This document shows, piece after piece, positions 48,580 through 56,944 of a DNA stretch of 64,000 bases (the stretch's first letter is position 1; the number at the start of each line of letters is the position of its first letter). The DNA is from Latilactobacillus fuchuensis DSM 14340 = JCM 11249. GTDB lineage: Bacteria; Bacillota; Bacilli; Lactobacillales; Lactobacillaceae. A program made the position numbers and the translations under genes. Below the pieces are notes generated by a model that saw only the letters and a list, made by a program, of their open reading frames with translations, was not told where the DNA came from and ran no database searches. The DNA lies in NCBI RefSeq assembly GCF_000615805.1, contig NZ_BAMJ01000009.1, positions 1 through 64,000 of the forward strand, given 5' to 3'.

Positions 48580-48644
48580 AAAAACGAACATTTATTGATT
48601 TTTTACAAAAAAGACTAGGATTTTCCGATTAAAATCTATATAAT
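48580..48644 (+). promoter_or_regulatory. PurBox-like site and promoter of purR
   Basis: AAAAACGAACATT (48580-48592) differs at one position from the lactococcal PurBox AWWWCCGAACWWT. A TATAAT (48639-48644) lies about 50 bp downstream; its -35 box is weak. A second, inverted TTCGG-type element is at about 48663. This fits self-control of purR. Confidence 0.5.
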
Positions 48645-48704
48645 TGGAAAGCGGACAGCTTTTTTCGGAAAAAATTAAATGATATTATAGAGGAGTAAAT
48701 GATT

Positions 48705-49541
48705 ATGAAAGTTAGAAGAAGTGATCGACTAATTGATATGACCCGTTATTTGTTAGAAAGACCCCATACGTTAATTCCATTAACCTTTTTTTCAAATCGG
48801 TATGAATCAGCTAAATCATCAATCAGTGAAGATTTATCAATCGTCAAACGGACTTTTTATAACCGGGGAACCGGGATTTTAGAAACAGTACCAGGCGCTG
48901 CTGGTGGTGTGCGTTATATGCCGATGATTAAACAGGATGAAGCCGAAAGTTTTATTAACGAAATGGCGGAACGCTTATCTGAAAATGACCGCTTATTGCC
49001 AGGTGGGTATGTTTATCTATCTGATTTACTAGGTCGTCCAGATGTCTTACGTCAAGTCGGTCGTCTGATTGCTAACCAATACGTCGGTAAAGAAGTGACG
49101 GCCGTGATGACCGTTGCGACTAAGGGGATTCCTATTGCGCAAAGCGTTGCGATGTATTTGAACGTCCCGTTTGTGATTGTTCGTCGTGATTCAAAAATAA
49201 CTGAAGGTTCAACTGTCAGTGTCAATTACGTGTCAGGTTCATCAGCGCGGATTGAAAAGATGGAATTATCTAAACGCAGTTTACCCGTTAATTCAAAAGT
49301 CTTGATCGTTGATGACTTTATGAAAGGCGGCGGCACCGTCAACGGAATGAAGAGCTTGATTGAAGAATTTGATTCTGAAATGGTCGGGATTTCAGTTTTT
49401 GCTGAATCCGTCTTTGATGGTGATCGGATGATTGATGATTACACGTCTATTTTAGAAGTCGATAAAGTCGATATTGAAAATAAGACGTTGAGTGTTAGTG
49501 CCGGAAACTATTTAACCAAGAATGTAGACCAATTAGTGTAA
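48705..49541 (+). CDS. purR: Purine operon regulator PurR
   Basis: Protein of 278 aa with an N-terminal winged helix (RRSDRLIDMTRYLLERPHTL) and a C-terminal phosphoribosyltransferase-like domain. The PRPP-binding loop is VLIVDDFMKGGGTVNGM near residue 200. PurR binds PurBoxes and is released or switched by PRPP. Start ATG 48705 has the best spacing from GAGGAG; ATG 48699 is too close. Order ispE-purR-glmU is common in Firmicutes; here dha genes lie between purR and glmU. Confidence 0.93.
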   Translation: MKVRRSDRLIDMTRYLLERPHTLIPLTFFSNRYESAKSSISEDLSIVKRTFYNRGTGILETVPGAAGGVRYMPMIKQDEAESFINEMAERLSENDRLLPGGYVYLSDLLGRPDVLRQVGRLIANQYVGKEVTAVMTVATKGIPIAQSVAMYLNVPFVIVRRDSKITEGSTVSVNYVSGSSARIEKMELSKRSLPVNSKVLIVDDFMKGGGTVNGMKSLIEEFDSEMVGISVFAESVFDGDRMIDDYTSILEVDKVDIENKTLSVSAGNYLTKNVDQLV

Positions 49542-49559
49542 ATAACGTTAAAAGACTAG

Positions 49560-49587
49560 AGCAATGCTGATTATGCATTGCTTTTTT
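49560..49587 (+). terminator. Terminator of purR
   Basis: AGCAATGC pairs with GCATTGCT, then T6. Confidence 0.85.
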
Positions 49588-49591
49588 CTAT

Positions 49592-49643
49592 GGACAAATT
49601 TTAAGAGTTGTCCGTTGCATTTATGACAGCGCTATCATATAGT
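49592..49643 (+). promoter_or_regulatory. DhaS-type operator and promoter of the dha operon
   Basis: GGACAAAT-N6-AGTTGTCC (49592-49613) matches in architecture and nearly in sequence the lactococcal DhaS site GGACACAT-N6-ATTTGTCC. One base further, TTGCAT (49615-49620), 17-bp spacer, TATAGT (49638-49643) form a promoter. An activator site directly before a weak -35 fits activation by DhaS with DhaQ. Confidence 0.83.
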
Positions 49644-49671
49644 TAATTATATAATATGCAGGAGGATAGAC

Positions 49672-50667
49672 ATGAAGAAAATAATGAATCAACCTAGTGA
49701 TATCGTGACAGAAATGGTTCAAGGGTTAGTACGAAGTTATCCAGAGTTATTAAAACAAATTCCAGAAACGGAAGCAGTCGTTTACAATCAAGATTTGAAT
49801 TGTCATCCTCAAGTTGGATTAATCAGTGGCGGTGGGAGTGGCCATGAACCCGCGCACGCCGGTTTTGTAGGCGATGGAATGTTAACGGCGGCAGTCTGCG
49901 GTCAGGTCTTCACGTCACCAACGCCCGATCAGATTTATGCAGCGATTAAAGCGGCCGATGCTGGGCGTGGTGTTTTTATGATTATCAAGAACTATTCTGG
50001 CGATGTGATGAATTTTGAAATGGCGCAAGAAATGGCTGCCATGGATGATATTGAAGTCCGTTCGATTGTTGTCGATGATGATATTGCGGTTGAAGATAGT
50101 ACTTATACGCAAGGTAAGCGCGGCGTTGCCGGGACGATCTTGGTTCATAAGATTCTGGGGGCCTATGCGCGCAGTGGTGCGGAACTTGAAGCCATTGAAC
50201 GCTTGGCGCAACAGATTGTGCCTAATATTAAGACGATTGGGGTTGCCTTGAGTGGTGCGACCGTTCCCGAAGTCGGTAAACCAGGATTTGAATTGGCACC
50301 TGATGAAGTCGAATATGGCGTGGGGATTCATGGTGAACCTGGTTATCGTCGTGAGAAATTACAGAGTGCCGAACAATTAGCAACAGAATTAGTCGGTCAA
50401 TTGAAGAAAGCCCACCATTTAACGGCGGGTGAACATTATGCGGTCATGGTGAACGGTTTAGGCGCGACGCCATTAATGGAACAATACGTCTTTATGAATA
50501 ATGTTTTAGACCAATTAGCAGCTGAAAACGTGGTGGTTGATTTCACGAAGGTTGGCGATTACATGACGTCGTTAGATATGGCCGGTGTGTCATTAACGTT
50601 AATGAAATTAATCGAATCGAATTGGACCGATAAATTAAAAGAACCAGTCACAACAATTGGCTGGTAA
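49672..50667 (+). CDS. dhaK: Dihydroxyacetone kinase, substrate-binding subunit DhaK
   Basis: Subunit of 331 aa of the PTS-dependent dihydroxyacetone kinase. LISGGGSGHEPAHAGFVGDG near residue 51 binds the substrate and H220 in VGIHGEPGYRRE forms the hemiaminal bond with dihydroxyacetone. DhaK, DhaL and DhaM pass phosphate from HPr to dihydroxyacetone, giving dihydroxyacetone phosphate for glycolysis. Ribosome site AGGAGG. First gene of dhaKLM, with the DhaS-type operator upstream. Confidence 0.95.
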   Translation: MKKIMNQPSDIVTEMVQGLVRSYPELLKQIPETEAVVYNQDLNCHPQVGLISGGGSGHEPAHAGFVGDGMLTAAVCGQVFTSPTPDQIYAAIKAADAGRGVFMIIKNYSGDVMNFEMAQEMAAMDDIEVRSIVVDDDIAVEDSTYTQGKRGVAGTILVHKILGAYARSGAELEAIERLAQQIVPNIKTIGVALSGATVPEVGKPGFELAPDEVEYGVGIHGEPGYRREKLQSAEQLATELVGQLKKAHHLTAGEHYAVMVNGLGATPLMEQYVFMNNVLDQLAAENVVVDFTKVGDYMTSLDMAGVSLTLMKLIESNWTDKLKEPVTTIGW

Positions 50668-50680
50668 AGGAGCGAGTGCG

Positions 50681-51268
50681 ATGTTAACGGTCGAAAATAC
50701 ATTAGAATGGTTGGCACTTTTTAACCAAGCCATTCAAACTAATCAAGCACAACTGAGTGCGTTAGACACGCCGATTGGTGATGGTGATCACGGGCATAAT
50801 ATGGCACGGGGAATGACCGCCGTGACTGAAGTTTTGGCGGATAAGGCCCCAACTGATGTGCCGGCGATTTTGAAATTGACGGCCATGAATTTAATTACCA
50901 AAGTCGGCGGAGCTGCCGGTCCCTTGTACGGTACCGCTTTTTTAGAGATGGCCAAAAAGAGTGCTGAAACCCTCGAAATAGCCCCACTACTAAGCGCGGG
51001 TCTGGCGGGAGTTGAAAAACGCGGCCATGCAACAGTTGGTGAAAAGACGTTGATTGATGTCTGGCAACCAGTGATTGCACAATTAGAACAAGGCCCTTTA
51101 ACGGCTGAAGCGGTAACCACTGCGGTTGAAGCAACTGCGGCCTTACGAGCGACTAAGGGCCGGGCGTCATATTTGGGTGAACGGTCAATTGGCCATGTGG
51201 ATCCAGGCGCAGCTTCAAGTGGTTATTTGTTCACGACAATGTTGGAAGCGGGGATTAATCATGACTGA
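50681..51268 (+). CDS. dhaL: Dihydroxyacetone kinase, ADP-binding subunit DhaL
   Basis: Helical-barrel subunit of 195 aa that holds a permanently bound ADP through magnesium. The Mg-binding motif is DTPIGDGDHGHNMARGM near residue 28, and GGAAGPLYGTAFL (near 77) and GRASYLGERSIGHVDPGA near the end complete the nucleotide site. It is phosphorylated by DhaM and gives phosphate to the substrate on DhaK. Start ATG 50681 is set by AAGGAG at the end of dhaK. It overlaps dhaM by 8 bp. Confidence 0.95.
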   Translation: MLTVENTLEWLALFNQAIQTNQAQLSALDTPIGDGDHGHNMARGMTAVTEVLADKAPTDVPAILKLTAMNLITKVGGAAGPLYGTAFLEMAKKSAETLEIAPLLSAGLAGVEKRGHATVGEKTLIDVWQPVIAQLEQGPLTAEAVTTAVEATAALRATKGRASYLGERSIGHVDPGAASSGYLFTTMLEAGINHD

Positions 51269-51638
51269 TCAATCAATTGGTGTTTTAATCGTATCGCACG
51301 TGCCAGAAATTGCAGCGGGTTTAGAACGGTTAATCCGAGAAGTTGCGGCCGATGTCCCGTTGACAATCGCTGGTGGGACCGATGATAACGGCGTTGGAAC
51401 GAGTCTGACTAAGATTCAAGCCGCGATTGAGGCCAACCAAGCCGATCAATTATTGGCGTTCTACGATTTAGGGAGCGCCAAACTTAATTTAGAATTAGCG
51501 CAAGAATTTAGTGATAAAACGATTCATCTATACGATGTGGCTTTGATTGAAGGCGCGTATACGGCGAGCGCATTGTTGCAGGCCGATGCATCATTAGACA
51601 TGATTGAACCACAGTTAGCTGATCTAAAGATTAAATAA
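51261..51638 (+). CDS. dhaM: Dihydroxyacetone kinase phosphotransferase subunit DhaM
   Basis: Short DhaM of 125 aa, consisting only of the EIIA-mannose-type domain; the phosphorylated residue should be H13 in VLIVSHVPEIAAGL. AGGTDDNGVGTSLTKI and FYDLGSAKLNLELA are family motifs. It carries phosphate from HPr to DhaL-bound ADP, unlike the longer enterobacterial DhaM. Start ATG 51261 lies within the end of dhaL, so translation is coupled. Confidence 0.93.
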   Translation: MTDQSIGVLIVSHVPEIAAGLERLIREVAADVPLTIAGGTDDNGVGTSLTKIQAAIEANQADQLLAFYDLGSAKLNLELAQEFSDKTIHLYDVALIEGAYTASALLQADASLDMIEPQLADLKIK

Positions 51639-51679
51639 AAAAACAGCGAAGTGGCGGCGGCCAATTTCGCTGTTTTTTT
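51637..51679 (+). terminator. Terminator between dhaM and dhaQ
   Basis: AAACAGCGAA pairs with TTCGCTGTTT, with a T7 run. It should make dhaQ expression lower than, or partly separate from, dhaKLM. Confidence 0.85.
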
Positions 51680-51700
51680 AATACGGAAAGGATTTTCAAC

Positions 51701-52684
51701 ATGAAACACATTGTCAATCAGGTCGATCATTTGATCACTGAAGCGATTGCTGGACAAGCACTTGCGTATCCTCAGCTGATTCAAGTGCCGCAGACCTTTG
51801 GTTTTTATCAACCAAGCGAAGCACCACCTAAAATTGCCGTGATTAGTGGCGGTGGAAGTGGCCACGAACCGGCCGATTTAGGGTATGTCGGTACTGGGAT
51901 GTTGACGGCCGCGGTGATGGGCTCTTTGTGGGCGCCCCCCACTGCTGAAGCAATCGTTGCGACGGTGAAAGCCATTGCTAAAACACGGCAAGTTTTGCTG
52001 ATTGTTAAAAATTTCTCGGCGGATCGCCAAGCTTTTACAACCGCGCAACAGCAGTTGGTTCAACAAGACTATCAGGTTGAACAGGTCGTGGTGACCGATG
52101 ATATTTCAGTTAATCCACAAGACTACCAATTACGTGAACGAGGTGTCGCGGGGACGGTCCTTTTACAAAAGATTCTCGGTTACTACGCGCAACAAAACGT
52201 TGATTTGGTAAAATTAGTTGAAATTGGTCAGTCGGTTAATCGACAGTTAAAGACTTTAGGCGTTGCCTTAGCCGCACCAACGTTACCTGGGCATCTTGAA
52301 GCGCAGTTTGAGCTCCAAGCCGATCAGGTTGACTATGGTATCGGAATTCATGGTGAACCGGGTTATCGAAGAGAACCCGTCCAATCGGCGGAACTATTGG
52401 CTAACGAATTATTAAACAAACTATTACATCAATATTCAGTCCGCCCACAACGGGTCGCGGTCTTGATTAACGGTCTGGGGGCCACGCCGTTATTGGAACT
52501 CTATGTGATTGCGCAAGATATTGAACAGCTATTGCGTTTACAACAAATTGAAGTCGCTTTTGTGAAAGTCGGCAATCAAATGACGGCCTACAATACGCAA
52601 GGGGTGTCAGTTAGTTTGCTAGCTTTAGCGTCTGATGAGTGGTTAACGGCATTGCAAGCACCGACGACCGCAGCAGCTTGGTAG
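51701..52684 (+). CDS. dhaQ: DhaK paralogue DhaQ, likely co-regulator of DhaS
   Basis: DhaK-like protein of 327 aa. It keeps VISGGGSGHEPADLGYVG and H217 in GIGIHGEPGYRREP, so it should bind dihydroxyacetone, but it is clearly diverged from DhaK (for example KNFSADRQAF for KNYSGDVMNF). In Lactococcus lactis DhaQ binds dihydroxyacetone and partners the TetR-like DhaS to activate the dha operon. Here a TetR-type gene is convergent 1 bp away, which supports the same role. Ribosome site AAAGGA. Confidence 0.82.
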   Translation: MKHIVNQVDHLITEAIAGQALAYPQLIQVPQTFGFYQPSEAPPKIAVISGGGSGHEPADLGYVGTGMLTAAVMGSLWAPPTAEAIVATVKAIAKTRQVLLIVKNFSADRQAFTTAQQQLVQQDYQVEQVVVTDDISVNPQDYQLRERGVAGTVLLQKILGYYAQQNVDLVKLVEIGQSVNRQLKTLGVALAAPTLPGHLEAQFELQADQVDYGIGIHGEPGYRREPVQSAELLANELLNKLLHQYSVRPQRVAVLINGLGATPLLELYVIAQDIEQLLRLQQIEVAFVKVGNQMTAYNTQGVSVSLLALASDEWLTALQAPTTAAAW

Positions 52685-52685
52685 A

Positions 52686-53252
52686 TTACTGAAGATGGCC
52701 AGTTCGCAATAATAAGCCGTTTAAAGTGTCGGTTAAGGTCATTTTTAAAGCGGTCGTGACTTGTTCAACAGAACCAGGATGCCGTTCCTGAAGCCAACCA
52801 GTTGTGTAGGTGACCAGGGCACCGGAAAGATAATTTAAAAGGAATTTTTGGTAGTTAGCGGATAACGTGATGCCTTGATTGGTAATCATGTTCTTGATAA
52901 TTGTGTTGACCAGTTGGCGTACGTGTTGGAGGAGATGTGATTCAAATGAATTTTGGCCCTCGATTGATAAGGCATTTTGGTAAAATTGGCGGTTATCATC
53001 AAAATATTGGAAAAGTTGTTCCAATATTAACGTCCAATGGGTATAACTGAGATTGTCATCAACGTATTCGCCAACCTCTTGATCATAAATCCACGCGAGT
53101 AAGGCGTATTTATCGGGGAAGTATTCATAAAAAGTTTGGCGGCGAATCGCCGCATGGGTCATAATTGTGGTGACACTAATTTTAGTCAGCGGCATTTCCA
53201 GCATCAGACTTTTGAAGGACGCGGCAATTTTTTTCTGAGTAATATAAGACAT
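52686..53252 (-). CDS. dhaS: TetR-type transcriptional activator DhaS
   Basis: Protein of 188 aa with an N-terminal TetR helix-turn-helix (ISVTTIMTHAAIRRQTFYEY, about 25-44) and YFPDKYALLAWIY after it, as in lactococcal DhaS. The C-terminal domain should bind DhaQ rather than a small ligand. The matching operator lies 3 kb away before dhaK. No terminator separates it from dhaQ; the stop codons are one base apart on opposite strands. Ribosome site GAGGTGG. Confidence 0.83.
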   Translation of the reverse strand: MSYITQKKIAASFKSLMLEMPLTKISVTTIMTHAAIRRQTFYEYFPDKYALLAWIYDQEVGEYVDDNLSYTHWTLILEQLFQYFDDNRQFYQNALSIEGQNSFESHLLQHVRQLVNTIIKNMITNQGITLSANYQKFLLNYLSGALVTYTTGWLQERHPGSVEQVTTALKMTLTDTLNGLLLRTGHLQ

Positions 53253-53329
53253 TGGTCCACCTCATTTATTGATGGCTTCAATATAGCATCGTTAATAGGT
53301 TAAAGTAAAATGAAAATTATTGAGGCATT

Positions 53330-53378
53330 AAAAAGAGCGTCATATGACATTTTTCAGTCATGCGACGCTCTTTTTAAT
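53330..53378 (-). terminator. Terminator downstream of the L,D-transpeptidase gene and its repeat
   Basis: AAAAAGAGCGTC pairs with GACGCTCTTTTT, with an inner ATGAC/GTCAT. It ends the minus-strand transpeptidase transcript after repeat copy 4. Confidence 0.8.
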
Positions 53379-53417
53379 GTCTCAAAGCCTAATCAACTCG
53401 AGTGAGCACTCATTTTC

Positions 53418-53537
53418 AAAACGTGTTCCTGAGCCAGCTTTTTCCGTCTAGCTACATATAGCAAATCATGACAAAAATCGTCACAATCCGCTATATTAGG
53501 CGATACTCAAAAGCTGACCAGCTCAGTCACACTCTTA
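53418..53537 (-). repeat. Dispersed hairpin repeat, copy 4 (reverse orientation)
   Basis: On the minus strand it reads TAAGAGTGTGACTGAGCTGG, GAGTATCGCCTA, TGTAGCTAGACGGAAAAAGC and CACGTTTT, as in the other copies. Its first three bases are the stop codon of the transpeptidase gene. The central arm differs from the other copies but is still self-complementary (ATAGCGGATTGTGAC with GTCATGATTTGCTAT), showing compensatory change. Confidence 0.83.
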
Positions 53538-54170
53538 ATGAATAACCACCTTCGTATTCACTGGGATGTTGGTGTAGAACCATTGGGCGTCCGCTACTGA
53601 TAGGCGAATGCAGCCGTGTGAATTTGATGTTTTGCCTAATTCTTCAGCTTCACTAGGAATGAAATTACCTGCTTGATCGGTGGGGACGCTGTGGAAGAGG
53701 TAGATGCCGTGATCTAAGAAAGAACGCCAATATTTAGCGCCTTCGCCCGAATTGGCATTATAGAAAGACTCGCCGTGTTCAGGTTCAATGTAAAAAGTAC
53801 CGGCGGGGGTTGGCGATTCTTTAGAGCCGGTTGAAGCGTACATCGTATATAAAATCGTTTTGCCGTTCATTAAATAGACGCGTTGTTTCGTTAATGAAAC
53901 ATCAATCCAAAAATCAGTATATTTCTGCGGATCAGGATAGGCCTTTTTTTCAGAAGCGGATTGCCAGTTGACCTTAAGTGCGGGGGTCTTTTTTTTCTTG
54001 GTTGTTAACTTAGTCGGTGCCTTTGTTTTTTGAGTAGTTATTTTGGCCGATTGAGATTTAGCGGGGGTTGTTTGAGATTGTTGAATACCGAAGCCAACGC
54101 CAATCAATACCAAAAGGCCAAGTAACCCGATGATTAATAAAATTAAGGTTCGAGTTGGTAATTTACGCAT
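53535..54170 (-). CDS. L,D-transpeptidase (YkuD domain)
   Basis: Protein of 211 aa with a signal anchor (about 8-28), a Lys/Thr-rich linker (about 32-68) and a YkuD domain. The catalytic motif is HGCIRLSVADA (cysteine near residue 189), preceded by IYLFHSVPTD. It cross-links peptidoglycan stem peptides or attaches proteins at the cell surface. Start 54170 follows GGAGGAA. Its stop codon is part of repeat copy 4. Confidence 0.88.
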   Translation of the reverse strand: MRKLPTRTLILLIIGLLGLLVLIGVGFGIQQSQTTPAKSQSAKITTQKTKAPTKLTTKKKKTPALKVNWQSASEKKAYPDPQKYTDFWIDVSLTKQRVYLMNGKTILYTMYASTGSKESPTPAGTFYIEPEHGESFYNANSGEGAKYWRSFLDHGIYLFHSVPTDQAGNFIPSEAEELGKTSNSHGCIRLSVADAQWFYTNIPVNTKVVIH

Positions 54171-54302
54171 AGCGTTCCTCCGAAATAATTAAAGTCATCT
54201 TATTATACTTGAGAAATGGTGGAACTTCAATTTAAGATAGCTTGCCCAAAGTCTTTTTTTAGGCTAAAATAGACCAGTAATGACGAATATTAGGAGCTTA
54301 AA

Positions 54303-55691
54303 ATGGTAAATAAAAATGCGATTATTTTAGCAGCGGGTAAAGGCACTCGTATGAAGTCTAAATTATACAAAGTTTTACATGAAGTTTGTGGTAGACCAAT
54401 GGTGGATCACGTCCTAACACAAGTTGAAAAAACGCAACCCAACCAAATCGTGACGATTGTGGGTCACGGTGCTGAAAAAGTTAAAGATTATTTAGGTGAT
54501 CGGTCACAATACGCCTTACAAGCCGAACAATTAGGCACGGGACATGCCGTTTTACAAGCGGAACCCTTATTAAAAGATGAAGAGGGATTAACAATCGTGG
54601 TCAGTGGTGACACACCATTGTTGACCGCTGAAACCTTCGAAAAATTATTTGCGTATCACCATGATAAAGGGGCTAAGGCGACCGTCTTAACAGCGACAGC
54701 ACCTGATCCAACCGGTTATGGTCGGATTATTCGCAATGATATCGGGATTGTTGAAAAGATTGTTGAACAAAAAGATACCAACGATAAAGAAGCGGCCGTT
54801 ACTGAAATTAATACCGGCGTTTATTGTTTTGATAACCAAACCCTTTTCAAAGCACTTCATCAAGTGACGAATCAAAATGCGCAAGGTGAATATTATTTAA
54901 CGGATGTCGTTGAAATTTTGAAAAACCAAGGCGAAATTGTGGCGGCTTACCGGATGCCTCATTTTGAAGAATCAATGGGGGTAAATGACCGCATCGCGTT
55001 ATCACAAGCGACTAAAGTCATGCGTCATCGGATTAACACGTTGCATATGCAAAATGGGGTCACTTTAATTGATCCTGAAGCGACTTATATCGAAGTCGGC
55101 GTTGAAATTGGTAGCGATACGATTATTGAACCAAACGTTGTCCTAAAGGGCAACACGAAGATCGGTTCAGATTGTTTCGTTGGCGCCGGTTCAACAATTA
55201 TTGATTCAACGATTGACGATAACGTTCAAATCACGAGCTCAACGATTGAGTCAGCAGTGATGCACACGGGGTCAAACATTGGCCCTAACAGCCACTTGCG
55301 GCCCAGTGCTGAAATTGGTGAAGAAGTGCATATCGGTAATTTCTGTGAAATTAAAAATGCTAAAATCGGCAATCGGACGAAAGTCGGTCATTTGAGTTAC
55401 GTTGGGGATGCGACTTTAGGCACCGATATCAACGTTGGCTGTGGCGTGGTCTTCGTCAATTATGACGGTGTTCAAAAACATCAAGCAACCGTTGGTAATC
55501 ACGTTTTCATCGGTAGTAACTCAAACGTTGTTGCGCCGGTGGCGTTAGCGGACCATACGTTTGTTGCCGCGGGCTCAACCATTACGGACGATGTTCCCGA
55601 AAAAGCGATGGCGATTGCGCGCGCACGCCAAACGAATAAAGCTGATTATTGGCAAAAATTACCAGTTGCAAATGATCAAGACTGGCAATAA
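54303..55691 (+). CDS. glmU: Bifunctional UDP-GlcNAc pyrophosphorylase / GlcN-1-P acetyltransferase
   Basis: Protein of 462 aa. The N-terminal pyrophosphorylase domain starts [20 protein letters not shown] (residues 6-25); the C-terminal domain (from about 255) is a left-handed beta helix of hexapeptide repeats ([20 protein letters not shown]) carrying the acetyltransferase site, including [13 protein letters not shown] and VNYDG. It makes UDP-N-acetylglucosamine for peptidoglycan. prs follows, the usual pairing. Ribosome site TAGGAG. Confidence 0.96.
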   Translation: MVNKNAIILAAGKGTRMKSKLYKVLHEVCGRPMVDHVLTQVEKTQPNQIVTIVGHGAEKVKDYLGDRSQYALQAEQLGTGHAVLQAEPLLKDEEGLTIVVSGDTPLLTAETFEKLFAYHHDKGAKATVLTATAPDPTGYGRIIRNDIGIVEKIVEQKDTNDKEAAVTEINTGVYCFDNQTLFKALHQVTNQNAQGEYYLTDVVEILKNQGEIVAAYRMPHFEESMGVNDRIALSQATKVMRHRINTLHMQNGVTLIDPEATYIEVGVEIGSDTIIEPNVVLKGNTKIGSDCFVGAGSTIIDSTIDDNVQITSSTIESAVMHTGSNIGPNSHLRPSAEIGEEVHIGNFCEIKNAKIGNRTKVGHLSYVGDATLGTDINVGCGVVFVNYDGVQKHQATVGNHVFIGSNSNVVAPVALADHTFVAAGSTITDDVPEKAMAIARARQTNKADYWQKLPVANDQDWQ

Positions 55692-55693
55692 TT

Positions 55694-55736
55694 AAAATAA
55701 GACCGAATGTTCTGTAAAGAACACGGTCTTATTTTG
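55694..55736 (+). terminator. Terminator of glmU
   Basis: AAAATAAGACCG pairs with CGGTCTTATTTT, with an inner TGTTC/GAACA. So prs uses its own promoter. Confidence 0.85.
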
Positions 55737-55848
55737 CGGTTCGTGGTATACTTAAACTATTATCGGGATTAACTGTGATGGTTTCTCTTGCATTTTTAAT
55801 GAATAACGTTTTCTTTGTGGTCATTCTTATCTTTTTTAGGTTTTAATC

Positions 55849-55877
55849 TTGATTTTTTTGCAGAAAATGCCTAATAT
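55849..55877 (+). promoter_or_regulatory. Promoter of prs
   Basis: TTGATT (55849-55854), 17-bp spacer, TAATAT (55872-55877), 37 bp before the ATG. Confidence 0.6.
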
Positions 55878-55913
55878 TTAAACAGGTACTTACTTACATT
55901 TTTGGAGGCTGAC

Positions 55914-56885
55914 ATGTCTGAACAATATTTCGACCCTAAGTTGAAAATCTTTGCTTTGAACTCTAATAAGCCCTTAGCTGAGAAAATCGCAGCTGAAGTT
56001 GGGGTTCCTTTAGGGAAATCTTCGGTTAAAAGTTTTAGTGATGGTGAAATTCAGATTAATATTGAAGAAAGTATTCGTGGCGACGAAATTTTCTTAATTC
56101 AATCAACATCTGCACCAGTTAATGACAATCTAATGGAAATTCTCATTATGATTGACGCACTACGCCGTGCATCTGCTAAAACGATCAACGTCGTTTTACC
56201 CTATTATGGTTACGCACGACAAGATCGTAAAGCACGTTCACGTGAACCAATTACAGCTAAGTTAGTGGCTAACATGTTAACCATGGCTGGCGCTGATCGG
56301 ATTTTGGCATTAGATTTACACGCTGTTCAAATCCAAGGTTTCTTCGATATTCCAGTCGATCATTTAATGGGTGCACCATTATTGGCCGATTACTTCTTAG
56401 ATAACGGATTAGCAGAAAATGCCGTTGTTGTCTCACCAGATCATGGTGGCGTCACACGTGCTCGTAAATTGGCTGACTTCTTAAAGACACCAATTGCAAT
56501 TATCGACAAACGCCGTCCACGGCCCAATGTTTCAGAAGTGATGAACATTATTGGCAATGTGAATGGTAAACGTGCAATCATTATCGATGATATGATTGAT
56601 ACTGCCGGTACGATTACATTGGCTGCTCAAGCACTTAAAGATGCTGGCGCAACAGAAGTTTATGCATGTTGTACGCACCCTGTTTTATCAGGTCCTGCAA
56701 TTCAACGAATCGAAGACTCTGTTATCAAGCAAATGATTGTGACAGACTCAATCAACCTTCCAGAAGAAAAATTAATCGATAAGATGGTTCAAGTTTCAGT
56801 TGGCCCACTAATCGGTGACGCTATCAAACGGATCCATGAAAACAAACCAGTTAGTCCGTTATTCGAAAACCGGTTTAAACGTTAA
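55914..56885 (+). CDS. prs: Ribose-phosphate pyrophosphokinase
   Basis: PRPP synthetase of 323 aa. It has [17 protein letters not shown] near residue 38, [17 protein letters not shown] near 100 (ATP site), [20 protein letters not shown] near 185 and the PRPP loop [14 protein letters not shown] near 222. It makes PRPP for nucleotide, His and Trp synthesis; PRPP is also the signal for PurR encoded nearby. Start ATG 55914 after GGAGG; the TTG 12 bases earlier is the ribosome site itself. Confidence 0.96.
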   Translation: MSEQYFDPKLKIFALNSNKPLAEKIAAEVGVPLGKSSVKSFSDGEIQINIEESIRGDEIFLIQSTSAPVNDNLMEILIMIDALRRASAKTINVVLPYYGYARQDRKARSREPITAKLVANMLTMAGADRILALDLHAVQIQGFFDIPVDHLMGAPLLADYFLDNGLAENAVVVSPDHGGVTRARKLADFLKTPIAIIDKRRPRPNVSEVMNIIGNVNGKRAIIIDDMIDTAGTITLAAQALKDAGATEVYACCTHPVLSGPAIQRIEDSVIKQMIVTDSINLPEEKLIDKMVQVSVGPLIGDAIKRIHENKPVSPLFENRFKR

Positions 56886-56901
56886 AATAATAAATAAAGA
56901 C

Positions 56902-56944
56902 AAAAAAATGAGGCCTAATCTGAAAAGATTAGGCCTCATTTTTT
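56902..56944. terminator. Bidirectional terminator
   Basis: AAATGAGGCCTAATC pairs perfectly with GATTAGGCCTCATTT; shared by prs and the convergent antiporter gene, whose stop lies at its edge. Confidence 0.92.

Noticed and set aside
49915-50331. 138-aa minus-strand frame inside dhaK
   Set aside because: Shadow frame over a well-conserved enzyme gene; no promoter or ribosome site seen.
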